64,000 nucleotides of DNA from Pseudocercospora fijiensis CIRAD86 (Eukaryota > Ascomycota > Dothideomycetes > Mycosphaerellales > Mycosphaerellaceae): assembly GCF_000340215.1 (NCBI RefSeq), contig NW_006921533.1, positions 1,596,192 to 1,660,191 of the forward strand, written 5' to 3'. Under the pieces are notes generated by a model. The model made no database searches. It was not told the origin of the DNA and saw only the letters and a list, made by a program, of their open reading frames with translations. This document shows, in pieces, positions 1 through 10,970 of this stretch (position 1 is its first letter; every line of letters begins with the position of its first letter). The position numbers and the translations under genes were made by a program.

Positions 1-3000
1 CAGTTTAAGTACTAGCGAGGTTTAGGCGGTATTAAGCTACGCTACTAAGAATAGATATATACGGCCTTTCCTAATATTTACCGAGGACAGATTAGATATA
101 GAACTATACTACGTATTAACGGACTCCGGTCGACAACTATTATAGCAATACGCCCCGTTATTCTTAGGCTGTAGTCGTATTAACGATACGCTAATAGCGA
201 GCTTAGCACCGTTGCCCCTAGCTAATAATATAGACGAATCCGATTTAGAATTACTCGAGGTAATAGCTCGCCCGCAATCGTAGGGGACGCTAGATAGCGA
301 GTTTAGTACTATATAGCGTTAGACTATTGCTAGCCTATCGATAGTGCTTCCGAATCTAGACTATCTGCTCTCTAATATTAGACGGTTCTCCTTTCTAAAA
401 TATTACGTACTAGCGGTTATCGCGGCGGTTAATCTAGATTACGTTTTCGATAGGAAGTCGTTTATATAGGCGGTTATAGCGCTTACTACGAAGAAGAAAT
501 AGTTAACAGAGCTAGCGAAGGCGTTACTAGGCGAGGGCCGATAGACGGGCCGAGCGCTCTATAAGGCTATAGCCGACTACTTTATCGATAAGGACGACCC
601 TCCGCCGCACTATTTAGGTAAATAGGAGTTTGTTTAGAAGGGCAAAGCGTCGTAGGTCGAGATTCTAGAGGCCGAGAAGCTATAGGATATCGTACCGGGC
701 TTCTTTGCCCTTTACCGAGACGCCGCTACCTACGCGTCTAGTAGCCCGGTTAATAGTATAGAAAGCGGCCCGATTAATCCCGTTAGCGCGTAGCCTTTTA
801 ACGCGCCTTCGGCTTTAGAATCGGTACTACTGTTAATAATACCTGCAAATCGACTAGCTTTACTAGAATTACTATCTCCGCTAGCGCGTATACTTCCTAA
901 TTTACCGCTACTATAGGCACTCGCCTCCCTAACGTAGGCGCCGAGTAACGGCTCGCTATAAGCGCCTATACTAGCTCCTCCTAAGCTCCTAGCTACTCCG
1001 ATCGAGTCGGTTTTTAAGGAATCTCCGGTCCTATCCCCTAAAGAACTCAAGTTCGAGTAGTAGCAGCTTCGAGGCTAGCGCGCGCGTTAGACTTTAATTA
1101 ATAAGCGTCTTCTTCGCGCTAACGAGACGCCCGAGCAAGCTACAATCCGGTAGTACGTAGAGTACAAGGACTATAATAAGAAAGTCGATATGCTAATCGC
1201 TGCTAATCCTATAGAGCGTAATAAGAATAGAGACGTACGCTTTATCTAGGCCGCGAAGCTCGCACGTAACGCGTACGCTAAGGACGCTAACGGTCGGCTA
1301 CCTAATCTTTTTCGCCTATACCTATATAAGCGAATAGTCGAACACTATTTAGTAAGGCTTTAGTATTACCTACATTATCTATACCTTATAGCTAGCGATC
1401 GGCGCTTCTAGATTCTACGCGAATTGCATTAGTATATAAGTAAGCTAGTTACTGATTCTAAAAACCTACTCTTTACGCAACTGTGCTTCTTTTAAATTAT
1501 AAACAACGATCTCGCCTATAAATACTCTATCTTTAGGACCGACCTCTACTCGGACGGTTACGATACGTAGTAAGAGATTTACGCGATTCGCTTTAGCGAG
1601 TACGTAGCGCTTATAACGGCGGGCGAATTAAAGGAGCTTCCTAACCTAGCTAACCTCGATACGAATTTTCTACTAACTGTTACTTTCTACTACGCGAAGT
1701 TGTAGCACCGACTCCTAGTAAACATTACCCGCTTACGCGAGAACTTCCTTAGCTTAAGCACCTATACCGGCGACCTACGATTCTAGCTAGCACTGTCTCT
1801 AATCTATAATAGAGCCGTCGGTCTTATAGTACGCGCTATCTTACACTTCCTATAGACAGTCGACCTTATATAAAAGTAGTTCTACCGCTTTGTCCTAAAA
1901 GAATATCGCGATAGCATTATAGTAGGCAGTTACCTAGTCCTATATAAGCGTAGCGAGAACGGTAAGGACGTATCCTACCGTAACTACGGTAAGGAATACC
2001 TAAAGACGGGTAAGCGACCTATTAGCGAATACGTCGGAGCGACGAAGCATTATAAGATCGATCTAACTACCTACGGCGAAGTCTAATTCTTATAAATAGT
2101 AGCTACTAGACGACTCTCGATAGTGCGCCTACCTCTACTAGACTCCTAGCTTAAGGACTATACAGTTTAGCTACTACTAATTAGTATAGAACTTAGTACC
2201 TAGTCGGCTATATAGCCCTATAAGTAGTACGAGTTGTCCCTTAATTCTAGTAGTCTGCCCTACTTATACCGTCGTAACCTAGGTCGCCTAGCTATTACCT
2301 AGGACGTCGTCGCTTATACCTAGCGGTATGTTACGGTCCGTAACGCCTATACGCTTCGCGGTAAGAGCTATATATCCGCCCTCTATACTAATAAGGCGCT
2401 TGCGGATACGAAGGCTACTAATACGTCGCGTATAGAATAGTACGCTTAGCTTATAGGTAGCGGTCGCTACTAGAACAGTACCTATGCTACTAATAAGGGC
2501 AAAGGCATACCTCTACTACTCCTTAACCGTTAATACCTAGTAGACTTTAGCCTAGTCTACTAGCTAACTTAGATCGATCCGGTATACGCCTTATCTACCT
2601 TTATCGCCTATATCTAGACGCTTAAGGACGGCGCTATTCCTAATAGATTAGAGCCCGCGCTAACGCTATAGTTCTACAATTTGCTAAAGACGGTCGCTAC
2701 TAATCTAGTCTTCGATCCTTTAGGCGTCTAGGAGCGTATTATATAGGGCAATACTATTTTTAAGTACGATAAGATAGTAACGAATAAGAATTACTAGTAG
2801 TATAATATCGACTATACTTAGGATCCTATAGGCGCATTCCTAGTACCGTTATCCGACTACTCGCTAGACGAGACCGACCTTACTAACGCGTACCTCTTTA
2901 GCAAAATCTTCCCTCCTAAGCTCGCGACTTAGGCTAAGCCGCAACCTCCGGCCGTTGCCCCGCTAACTAAGGCGATCTAGCTAAACTCCTCGCGCGTATT

Positions 3001-4405
3001 ACTATCGACTAAGTTAAATACTCGCTAGAAGCTAACCGCTAGCCCGTTCTTAGCGCCTCGCCTATTATTAAAGATGCCGCTACCGTCTAACCTATTCTCT
3101 ACGCCTACGAAGGCTCTAGCTGCGGCTTAGCTACTACCGCCTAACAATATAGTTACGTAGCTATAGTATAAGCTCCTAGCGCTTCCGATACGCTTACTAC
3201 CTTTGCCCGCCCTATAGGAAAACACTATAGGCGCCTACGGACAATACTAATATAATATAACGGCAATTAGTATACGTACGCTTAACTTACAAGCTCTCTA
3301 CTATATACGCTAGTCCGAGTTAGCAGCAACCGAGGTGCACTAGCTATAATAGATACTAGCTAAGATATAGATCCGCGAAGCAACGGAGCGCTAGATAGCC
3401 TAGTAGTATCGTCTTTCCGCTACGGTCTTAAAGGAGTCGCTTACGCTATCGCTAACCTATCTTTACTACGATTTCTTACGCGTCGCGCCGCAATAGGCAA
3501 TCCCTATACTATACCTAATCTACGAGGACGCTTTTAAGCTGCTCGGCGGCGTATAAGGCAATACTACTAAGGATAAGATCGCAAAGCTTAATATATAGAT
3601 AGCCGACTACTTTAAGCTATATAGTGCTATGCGCGACGCCGATATGCTACTATTACTAGGTGCCGACTTCCCTAATATCCCTATCGATTAGTTAGACCGC
3701 GCTACTACTATAGCGGACGTAGTTAATACCTCGCTATCCGATAACAAGACTATAAAGACCGTCGCGCCTTAGCCGTAGCTAAAGGCGGTTTAGACTATAC
3801 CGACTAGCTTACGCGACGCCCTTTGTAACCATTGTAATAAGTAAGTATAAAACCGACGCAGTTATTACTAGAGAGATACAATTCTATACCTAGTATTACT
3901 ATTCTAGTATACTGTTTAGGCTTAGCCTTTGTGCGACGCTATTACGCTCTTTTACCTTAAACCTTCCTACGGTGCGGCCTACTAAGGACCTTTGTTTTAG
4001 GATACTATAGACAGTGCCGACCTTTTTTATAAAAAGGGAGGCTATTACGATATAACACTATTATATATACGATAGCAGGCAGCGGTTACTATCGACCGCT
4101 GCGGTCGCTATTGCTACTAATAGTAGAACTATTATATAGATAGCTTGCCTCGCGGTACCTTAGAGAATATATTAACTTTTATACTATATAACCGTTACGA
4201 TACCTTCGTACTATAACCGTATACCTAGTATAGTTTCTATAATCTTAGAAGATACTAGTACTACGGTATATACTAGTATTACTAGACAAATATACTAGTA
4301 GGTAGTAGATTAGTAGAATAAGCGTTCTTAATATAGAGATTATAGAGATTAGACTATTAATATCGTAGGCAAAATACTATGTATACTTAGTATAAGCTAA
4401 CTTGA
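1..4405. repeat. RIP-mutated repeat, cut by left window edge
   Basis: The stretch is almost free of CpA and TpG but full of TpA, with TAG and CTA triplets everywhere. Normal composition returns abruptly at about 4400-4440. This is what C-to-T mutation at CpA on both strands leaves behind, the known outcome of repeat-induced point mutation of duplicated DNA in filamentous ascomycetes. CAA trinucleotides survive visibly more often than CAG, so the mutation seems to have favoured CAG/CTG. No terminal repeat or target-site duplication can be seen because the element continues past the left edge. The element class cannot be assigned. Confidence 0.85.
2..4390 (+). pseudogene. RIP-destroyed very long ORF (about 1,460 codons), family unknown
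   Basis: Reading the + strand from base 2, one frame stays open across nearly the whole repeat apart from stop codons that are mostly TAG, a handful of TAA and no TGA that I found. TAG is what CAG (Gln) or TGG (Trp) become under RIP. Between the stops the translation is varied and protein-like. It includes a Cys-x2-Cys pair at 3821-3835 (LCNHC) and another near 4098-4110 (RCGRYC), which could be zinc-binding. No transposase, reverse transcriptase or integrase motif was recognised, so I give no function. It could be a large transposon protein or a subtelomeric repeat protein. Both ends are undefined. Confidence 0.5.
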
Positions 4406-5610
4406 AATTAATTGTATATGTAGCTCCCGGACATTCTAGACACATGTTTTAAATACACATTTCCGGATAACATTTCCGGGAAGTATGCACATTTCAGGAA
4501 GTATCTGCCGATAAATAGTGTACATTTGAGGTATTGTCCGGGTGAGTTGGAAGACATGGTTAGTCTTCACGCCGGAACGTTTACGATGACGAGAGCGGTC
4601 GGATGATAGAGTGCATCAATCGGAAATGTGGTGCATAGTTGTAACGATTTAAGAAGGCGAAGATGAGTCGGAGATTGAAGGCTCGTCGTTCTCGCTTTCG
4701 GTTGCCGCTCCCAAGTGTCATCCAGACATCAGCAATATACTGTAGGCCAGTATGATCATCTCGCATTCGGCGACTTTGCACCGCAGCTGGGAGAGTGGCG
4801 GACCTCGACCATACTAACGGACGGCATAGCGAATCGAGTCGGCATCGCGAGCACGATAAGACGACCTCCAAGCCGCTCGCAACATTCGTAGGCATTGAAG
4901 CAGCTCATTCGAGGCCATAGCACTTGAACAGTCTTGCCCGCCTCGCCGGTTTGGACGAGAGTGAGAGTTCGTCCGTCGAATATACTTTCAGTAACAACAT
5001 CCTGCAGCAGCCGATATTTCCTGCGTCCAAGAACTGTTCAAGTCGTATCTTAATTTGGTACACCAAAGCAAAGGGTGTCGAGCAAGGCCACAACATTTTG
5101 CAGACACGTGGCCCTACCAGCAGCCGGAAACATCACGCAGAGGCTGAAAGTGCTCAGCTTCTTTCAGCACTGTGGCCAGTCGCACGGATTTTAGACGCGT
5201 TCTGTGATCTGGGAAACACAATAAACTATACCTTCAGCAAAAGTCATGTCTCTGTAATGGACAAAAGACGTAGCAAAGAGTCTCCTAATCAGTGGGCATG
5301 TCAATGCTCGCCAAGCGTGAGTCGCTCTATAAGCGATGTATGGGTCTCACATGGAGTGCATGAGGCAAGCACAAATCCAGCCTGCCACAGGAGATGGCTG
5401 TGTGGTGAGGTGCCATGAAATTGGGCGGATGCTAATCTGCATATATGACGACGCCTGCAAAACTACGACTTGGCACGGTGACCAGTCATCTTCTATATAA
5501 CTGAGTGAACATTGCTCTTGATCGAAACAAGCTGATCGAAACAAGCTGTCCGCGGGCAAAGATGTACTTGACATCGCTGAATGTCGCATCGATCTCCATA
5601 TTCTTTCTAC
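4406..5610. other. Intergenic, no supported gene
   Basis: Ordinary base composition resumes here. Short open frames exist on both strands, the longest + strand one about 160 codons from 4924, but it lacks an ATG at its head and shows no recognisable domain. Nothing else was seen. Confidence 0.5.
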
Positions 5611-5852
5611 ATGTCGCTCATCGTTGGAGGTCAGTCACTCGTGTGAATTTCCAACGATACAATGCTAATCACGACGCAGGCGGCACTGCTGGCCTCGTGC
5701 TGAGCAACCGACTTAGCGAATCCGGAAAGCACACCGTAATCACCTTCGAAGCTGGAGGGCCACCGACCAACGCAGCTGCATACAGGACTGCCGGTGGCAA
5801 TCAATTCGTGCCGTGTTGTAGTATTATCAGAGTTGCAACTCGAATTTCATAG
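5611..5852 (+). pseudogene. GMC oxidoreductase N-terminal fragment
   Basis: Two pieces join across an intron (5630-5679, with a GCTAAT branch-like site) to give MSLIVGGGTAGLVLSNRLSE followed by a segment ending in FEAGGPP. This is the FAD-binding (Rossmann) start of glucose-methanol-choline oxidoreductases, with the GxGxxG-type glycine run and the EAGG motif that contacts FAD. The frame stops at 5850-5852, about 65 residues in, while family members have about 550-650 residues. No substrate-binding domain or catalytic His follows in the next 600 bp. It is therefore a truncated relic. The intron is intact, so the copy derives from a genuine gene and not from a retrocopy. Confidence 0.65.
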
Positions 5853-6495
5853 GCTGTCTGCAGGCCTGCAGGATAGAAAGGATGCATTCGTGTCTGGTCA
5901 ATGATGAAAGAGTGCCGTGATTTGGTTTTCGCCGCAGCCTGATGCGTTTCAGTTTCAACCACTTCGGATTGTCGGAAAAACAACGACAGCAGTCTTTCTG
6001 CCGGATCTGATCTTCCTGCCGCGCATCGACCGACTCAGACAAAGGGCAATCATTTTGAACATCGACATTCCCGCCGGTGCATGTGCGCGAATCCGAACGT
6101 GGGACAAGATCTCGTGAAAGGTCTCGCGGATCACCACAAAACGCCTGACTCGTTCAGCGGTCACAAGTAAAGACCGGGCCATTCCATCAATTGTACCTCG
6201 GCGGCTTGCAGCGTCTGCATTGGAATTTAACCTCTTGCCAAGACAATTCAAGTTTAGAGCGCACCAGTGACGTGCACGATAGAAAACATTACCGACTTGC
6301 GCAAGAGATTTGACATCTCCAAGATATTTTGGGTCTGGATCTTGAACCTTTCGCGCTCAGTGTATACTTTTATACAACAGGTCTATTCAGAGTGATCTGT
6401 GACAGTGTCAGCGCAAGCACTCGAAATTCTTTCGACGAAGGATGAACACTTACCACTATGGAAGAGGCAAGCGCACATTCCTTCCGGGTATAGTC
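5853..6495. other. Intergenic, no supported gene
   Basis: Only short overlapping frames with no family signature. The right end is the 3' side of ATG27. Confidence 0.5.
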
Positions 6496-7473
6496 TTACA
6501 CTGCGCTGTAGCCGCCTCTACTGCCTCCGCTATGCATCCGGTCAGAGACATTGCTCGTCCAGTCCTTCACGATATACGGAATGTCCCGGATTGTGTCGCC
6601 ATGCGGTATTAAGTCCCAGCCTCGAGCGCCATATCGGTTGTAGTTCAGCCATGAGCCGAAGATGATGTAAGCTGCGATAAGCAGGAAGACGATGATCAGG
6701 AACCAGGTGAAGAAACCCCAGCTACCTTTGCTGCTTGAAGGCGTCTTGGCCGCTTCGCCTTCGCAAGCGTACTTTGTCTTCCAGTCCAGCCGTAACACGC
6801 GCACGTCCTTTTCAAGCTTAAAGCTGACATATTGTAATGCCTTGCCCTTGTCCAGATCTGGCAGTGGCTCCTCTTTCTCATCTCCATCTTTCTCGTCTTC
6901 TCGCTTGCTCATGGCGCTGTATGCATCAAAGCCCTTCATCTTGGGGTCCTTGTCGAATCCTTCGATACCCTCCCACTCCTTGTCACAGATCATGGTCACG
7001 ATGGCCTTGTGCGGCTCTTTCTCATACATTCCACCTTGAAGCTCTATCCTCACGCCTTCCTTCATTGAATCGCCAGTGCTTGCACTATCCTTAAGTCGAG
7101 TAAATTTGGGGTCCAGATGTCGGCCATCCCCGAGGGTGTACTGGCCTGCGATCGGAATCACTTTTCTTGTAAAGCCGTCTGGCGTCTCGTCATTGTAGTC
7201 CTTCTCAATCCCGCACACCCTGGTTCCAGACGGACATTGTAGATCTGACTTGATGTTCTTGTCCTTCGCCAAAGGTTTGCATAAGTCGATGGTAAATGTG
7301 GTATTGGAGATTGAAGGGGGCTTGCGTTCCAGAAGATGCACTGCTTTCGGGCCGCCCAAGGGCTCGAAGTTGAAGGAGGCCTCGTCGGCGCGAATGTGCT
7401 TGCAGTCGAGCGTCACTGCTGAAATGGCCGCGGGAAGCAGTGAAATGGCTGAGAGCAGGGCGAAGGACGGCAT
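6496..7473 (-). CDS. ATG27: Autophagy-related protein 27 (Atg27)
   Basis: Single exon, 325 residues, ATG at 7473. Residues 1-19 are a signal peptide. The lumenal domain has paired cysteines (for example LDCKHI, DLCKPL, LQCPSGTRVCG, MICDKEW, KYACEG) as in the mannose-6-phosphate-receptor homology fold of Atg27. A single membrane span lies at about 255-275 (FFTWFLIIVFLLIAAYIIFG), and the short cytosolic tail ends in YSAV, a tyrosine sorting motif (YxxPhi) at the very C-terminus as in yeast Atg27. Family knowledge: Atg27 is a type I membrane protein that cycles between Golgi, endosome, vacuole and phagophore assembly site and helps Atg9 movement. The length fits the family. Confidence 0.88.
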   Translation of the reverse strand: MPSFALLSAISLLPAAISAVTLDCKHIRADEASFNFEPLGGPKAVHLLERKPPSISNTTFTIDLCKPLAKDKNIKSDLQCPSGTRVCGIEKDYNDETPDGFTRKVIPIAGQYTLGDGRHLDPKFTRLKDSASTGDSMKEGVRIELQGGMYEKEPHKAIVTMICDKEWEGIEGFDKDPKMKGFDAYSAMSKREDEKDGDEKEEPLPDLDKGKALQYVSFKLEKDVRVLRLDWKTKYACEGEAAKTPSSSKGSWGFFTWFLIIVFLLIAAYIIFGSWLNYNRYGARGWDLIPHGDTIRDIPYIVKDWTSNVSDRMHSGGSRGGYSAV

Positions 7474-8504
7474 GTCTCTGGGAATGGTGGATGCCTTGCG
7501 CGGCGATGCGCGACTCGGATGCGCAGAGTAAAGTTGGAACTGCCAGTCAGTGAGCGGGCAAAGATCGTGAGAATCTCAGAGGATGCGCTGTGGTCTTGAG
7601 TGTCCAAGCAGAGTATTAGAAGAGTTTCAATAGAAAAAAGTCGATGGCTCAGTATGAAGTGGTGTAGATTGTCGATTGTCTCGATGCTCGCAGTAAGCCC
7701 CAAGTTCCGACTAGCCGAGAAATAAGCTTTGTAAACCGCTTGGTCAAAGCGCCCTCAATTTTCCTCCAGCGACTTCATCTCGCACTTTCTCCTTCACTCA
7801 TCGACCTCCATCACATGCCAATCGACACTATAGGCCGGCGGATATACGATGCCCCCGGACCAGGCTGTTAGTTAGACTTCGAGACATCACAGTTGTCCAC
7901 TAGTCTTGGTTAAGCAGCCCAGAGAAATCACCACTCTCTTTGTTACCCTCGATGCTCTAGAATACACACTCCGCTTCTAAAGTATGCAGGTAGTATCAAT
8001 CATTGCAGAGACAAGACTCTCCCCCGCCATCGCAGCTCAAGCAATTCTCGTTCACTACGCTGCATCATGTCGAGCTGAAGAGCTACCATGCCATACCTGA
8101 GCCAAGCATCCAGAGCAAGATGTTGAAACACAGCATCTCAACTGCGCCTCTTACGCGTGTTGCTTGTTCTCTCTGATTCGGTCAAAACCAACGCGAGAAT
8201 AGCGCCGAAGTCGCCATCTACCGGGTATTGATGATATTTTGGGCATCACCATCCCGGCAAACCAAGAACGTACCGACATGGGTGCCAACCTTGTCAACTC
8301 ATCTCCCCAGTTGCCGGGTAGAGCCTCCCTCGGCCTTCAAGTGTAAGCATATACCAACGTCGCGCCATCATTAATAGCTCCATTCTAGTCGTGAATGTCT
8401 GTCTGGACAGGGCCTAGACGTGCAGCAAGTTCAAACGCCACGAGTAGACAGAAGCCGCTGTGGAATACCAGCACCACCAAGACGCCGACCAGATCGGAAA
8501 CACA
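7474..8504. other. Divergent intergenic region
   Basis: About 1 kb between the divergent starts of ATG27 (-) and the secreted protein at 8505 (+). It must hold both promoters. I see no further gene, repeat or clear motif. Confidence 0.5.
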
Positions 8505-9245
8505 ATGCTGCATCTCTACCTCCTTCCTCCCGCCCTCCTCCTTGCTGTCGCCAATGCCCAAAAATCAACCTTCCAATCCGACATGTCCCAAGACGCCTCC
8601 CGAGCAGCCGTCTCCGCATCCCTCATGAACATAACCTTCTCAACCACAACAACAGCCGACTGCGCCCAAAACACCACCAACACCGACGCCCTCAGCATAG
8701 CAATCCGCACCGTGCCGAAAAAATCCACATGTTTCAACATAGCCGAAACATTCTCCGGAAACAACACCTCCGCTTACTCTACGAAAGGCTACACCTGCGA
8801 CAACGGAATCGCATGCGGAGTCAACTACACAGTAATGTCCTGGTCCTACAACTCCGCAGCAAACTACTCCCAAATCTGGTATACGCAGACACGAAACCCA
8901 TTCACATTCCACGCAGCCAACGACACGAAGGAACCCGTCGTCGGTGGCAGACTCACATTCTCTACGTTCAATGGAGAGGATTGTAAGAAAGTGAAAGTCG
9001 AGGGGACGGGACATAAGGCCGAGAAGTTTGAGTGGAATTGCAATTCTGAGGATGGTGAATGTAGCACTGTACCTTTTCCGATCAAGAGTTTTTCGATCAG
9101 CATGACGGATCCTGATGATGTGAATGATCGGAATTGTACGATTGCTAAGACTGCGGATGCGAGAAGCAAACATGAAGAGCAGAGGACGAGTACGGTGTTC
9201 ATTGCGCTTGCGGTTGCGTTCGCCGGGGTGGCGTTTTTGGTATAG
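8505..9245 (+). CDS. Secreted, Asn/Thr-rich surface protein, function unknown
   Basis: Single exon, 246 residues from the ATG at 8505, which gives a clean signal peptide (MLHLYLLPPALLLAVANAQ). A frame extension upstream lacks an ATG. The mature part is rich in Asn, Ser and Thr with many N-x-S/T sequons and about eight cysteines, including a CDNGIACG pair. A hydrophobic tail of about 18 residues ends the protein (TVFIALAVAFAGVAFLV), compatible with a GPI-anchor signal or a membrane span. I do not recognise the family. The features fit a cell-wall or plasma-membrane glycoprotein of fungi. Codon use shifts from C-ending to G-ending codons around 8960, which makes the two halves look different in composition. 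Confidence 0.7.
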   Translation: MLHLYLLPPALLLAVANAQKSTFQSDMSQDASRAAVSASLMNITFSTTTTADCAQNTTNTDALSIAIRTVPKKSTCFNIAETFSGNNTSAYSTKGYTCDNGIACGVNYTVMSWSYNSAANYSQIWYTQTRNPFTFHAANDTKEPVVGGRLTFSTFNGEDCKKVKVEGTGHKAEKFEWNCNSEDGECSTVPFPIKSFSISMTDPDDVNDRNCTIAKTADARSKHEEQRTSTVFIALAVAFAGVAFLV

Positions 9246-9338
9246 AGAAAAGCGGAGGTGTTGTATAAATATGAATATTGAACATGATGATTCGTGTGAA
9301 TCTGTGTCCATGCTTTCTCGCTCTCTATGATCAGCGAC

Positions 9339-10436
9339 CTACAACCCCCAATCTCTCCTCACAGTCCTTCCCTCAGCTTTGATACTGACGTACCAAAGCT
9401 TATATGCATTCATAATGTAAATCCCACCAGGAGCGAAAATGAAATTATTCACACCTTTTCCGCCAACCCCGAATTTGCCAATCAGTACACCTTCCTTGTT
9501 CCAAACATGTATGCCATCTGATACTGCCGAGTAGACATTGCCCTTGGTATCGGTATGGATACCATCAGGAATCCCAACACTAGTGTAAGCGAACACTTGG
9601 CGATTCTCCAAACGCTTGCCGTCAGGAGTGATGTCGAAGCGATAAATCGTGGCTGGATTCGTGGCATTGTCTTCGACTAGTTGATGGGGCATTCCGGTAT
9701 TTGTGACATAGACGTGTTTGTAGTCTACAGAGAACTCAATGCCGTTAGGAGCAACGAAGGAGTCGGCTACTGCTTGAACAACGCCGGTGTTAGGCTCGAA
9801 GCGGTAGACTTGGGGACGGATGGATGGCTCTAGACCAAAATTCTGCCAGTAAGCGTAGCGTGCGTCGGTGAACCAGAGGTCGCCCGTGTAAGGGTGTTGG
9901 ATCACATCATTGAGCGAGGAGAAATTGCCGCCGAGGAAGTTGTTCAGGATGACCTTCGTCTCGTTTGTGGCTGGATTGACGACGGTGAGTTGACTTCGGT
10001 GGTTGTTGATGTCGCCTTGATCGCAGAAAACGATCTGTTGTCCTTCGCTGCTGTTGACTGGAGTCCCGACAGGATAGAATGCAGCACCCCCATTGGCCTC
10101 TGCGACATTGTCGTAACGAGTGAAGCTGACATCGCCGGTCTTTGGGTCGATGATCGTCACGTTGATTGGGTTGTCGAGAGAGCCAGCCCAATTTGAAGTC
10201 GCATAAATCTTGCCTGTCGCTTGATTGTACACGCCTGCTTCGTGAAAAGCATCGAAAGGGAGCTCAGCAACCAGCCTCTGAGTCGAATTTGTCCCAATCA
10301 CATCGTCGGCGAAAGATCGCTCGTACGCCAACAAGGAGACGTGATCAGTTGATGCATTGGTAATCGAATCGAGACTTTTGGCGTAGTCGAAGCTGGCCGC
10401 GAGTCGCAGTACATCGACGTAGGTGATGTTGACCAT
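9339..10436 (-). CDS. SMP-30/gluconolactonase-type six-bladed beta-propeller protein
   Basis: Single exon, 365 residues, ATG at 10436. The typical SGL-domain landmarks are present: FHEAGVY (the acidic metal ligand near the start), SSLNDVIQHPYTGDLWFTD, APNGIEFS and GIPDGIHTD (the Asp ligand of the calcium/zinc site). Together they define the lactonase-like propeller. Relatives hydrolyse sugar lactones such as gluconolactone, and in fungi secreted forms are common. No signal peptide is visible after the chosen ATG, and the first 30 residues look atypical, so a short upstream exon carrying a signal peptide may be missing. Seven or more N-glycosylation sequons support passage through the secretory pathway. 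Confidence 0.75.
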   Translation of the reverse strand: MVNITYVDVLRLAASFDYAKSLDSITNASTDHVSLLAYERSFADDVIGTNSTQRLVAELPFDAFHEAGVYNQATGKIYATSNWAGSLDNPINVTIIDPKTGDVSFTRYDNVAEANGGAAFYPVGTPVNSSEGQQIVFCDQGDINNHRSQLTVVNPATNETKVILNNFLGGNFSSLNDVIQHPYTGDLWFTDARYAYWQNFGLEPSIRPQVYRFEPNTGVVQAVADSFVAPNGIEFSVDYKHVYVTNTGMPHQLVEDNATNPATIYRFDITPDGKRLENRQVFAYTSVGIPDGIHTDTKGNVYSAVSDGIHVWNKEGVLIGKFGVGGKGVNNFIFAPGGIYIMNAYKLWYVSIKAEGRTVRRDWGL

Positions 10437-10970
10437 CTTGTTGGGAGCCGAACCGTATCAAACGTGGGTACCCAGATGCTTCTGGCTTACTTAAACCACG
10501 TTCTGAAGAAGAAAACGTGCTGAGAAGGTCAGATATTAAGACGTCTGCCATGCTTTGGCCGATGCTACCGTCAACGGCGCCACTCGCACGTGGTACAACC
10601 CGGTGTTGCTCGGTTGCCAAGAAGGGTAGCTGAGGATTCCAGCAAAGTGGCTGCGACAAAGTGGAGGGGCCGACTCGTGTCGGGTACGGTATGACTTGAT
10701 GGCCAGAAACCATCAATGTTCTCTCCTTCGCTTAACGCGTTGTTCTTGTTCGCAGTGTACCTTATCTCTTGAGCGATTTCGGCGGCATTTCCAAGATCCA
10801 CCCAGCAGTGGAGCGCTAATCTTGTCAGACCATAATTTGACTGCTATCATGACTTGCACTAGGAAAAGCTCTCAAACTCGAGGCTTGTTGCTCATCGAAT
10901 AGAGAATGGGGTGAATCCAACAAGCAGAGTAGTCGATGCTCGTCAGTAGTCTTTAAAGCTTGGTCTTAGC

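Noticed and set aside
2..4390. Reassigned TAG codon as an explanation for the TAG-rich frame
   Set aside because: All intact genes in the window use TAG or other stops normally, and the TpA excess on both strands fits RIP much better.
4924..5418. 164-codon + strand frame
   Set aside because: No ATG at its head and no recognised domain; ordinary random open frame at this base composition.
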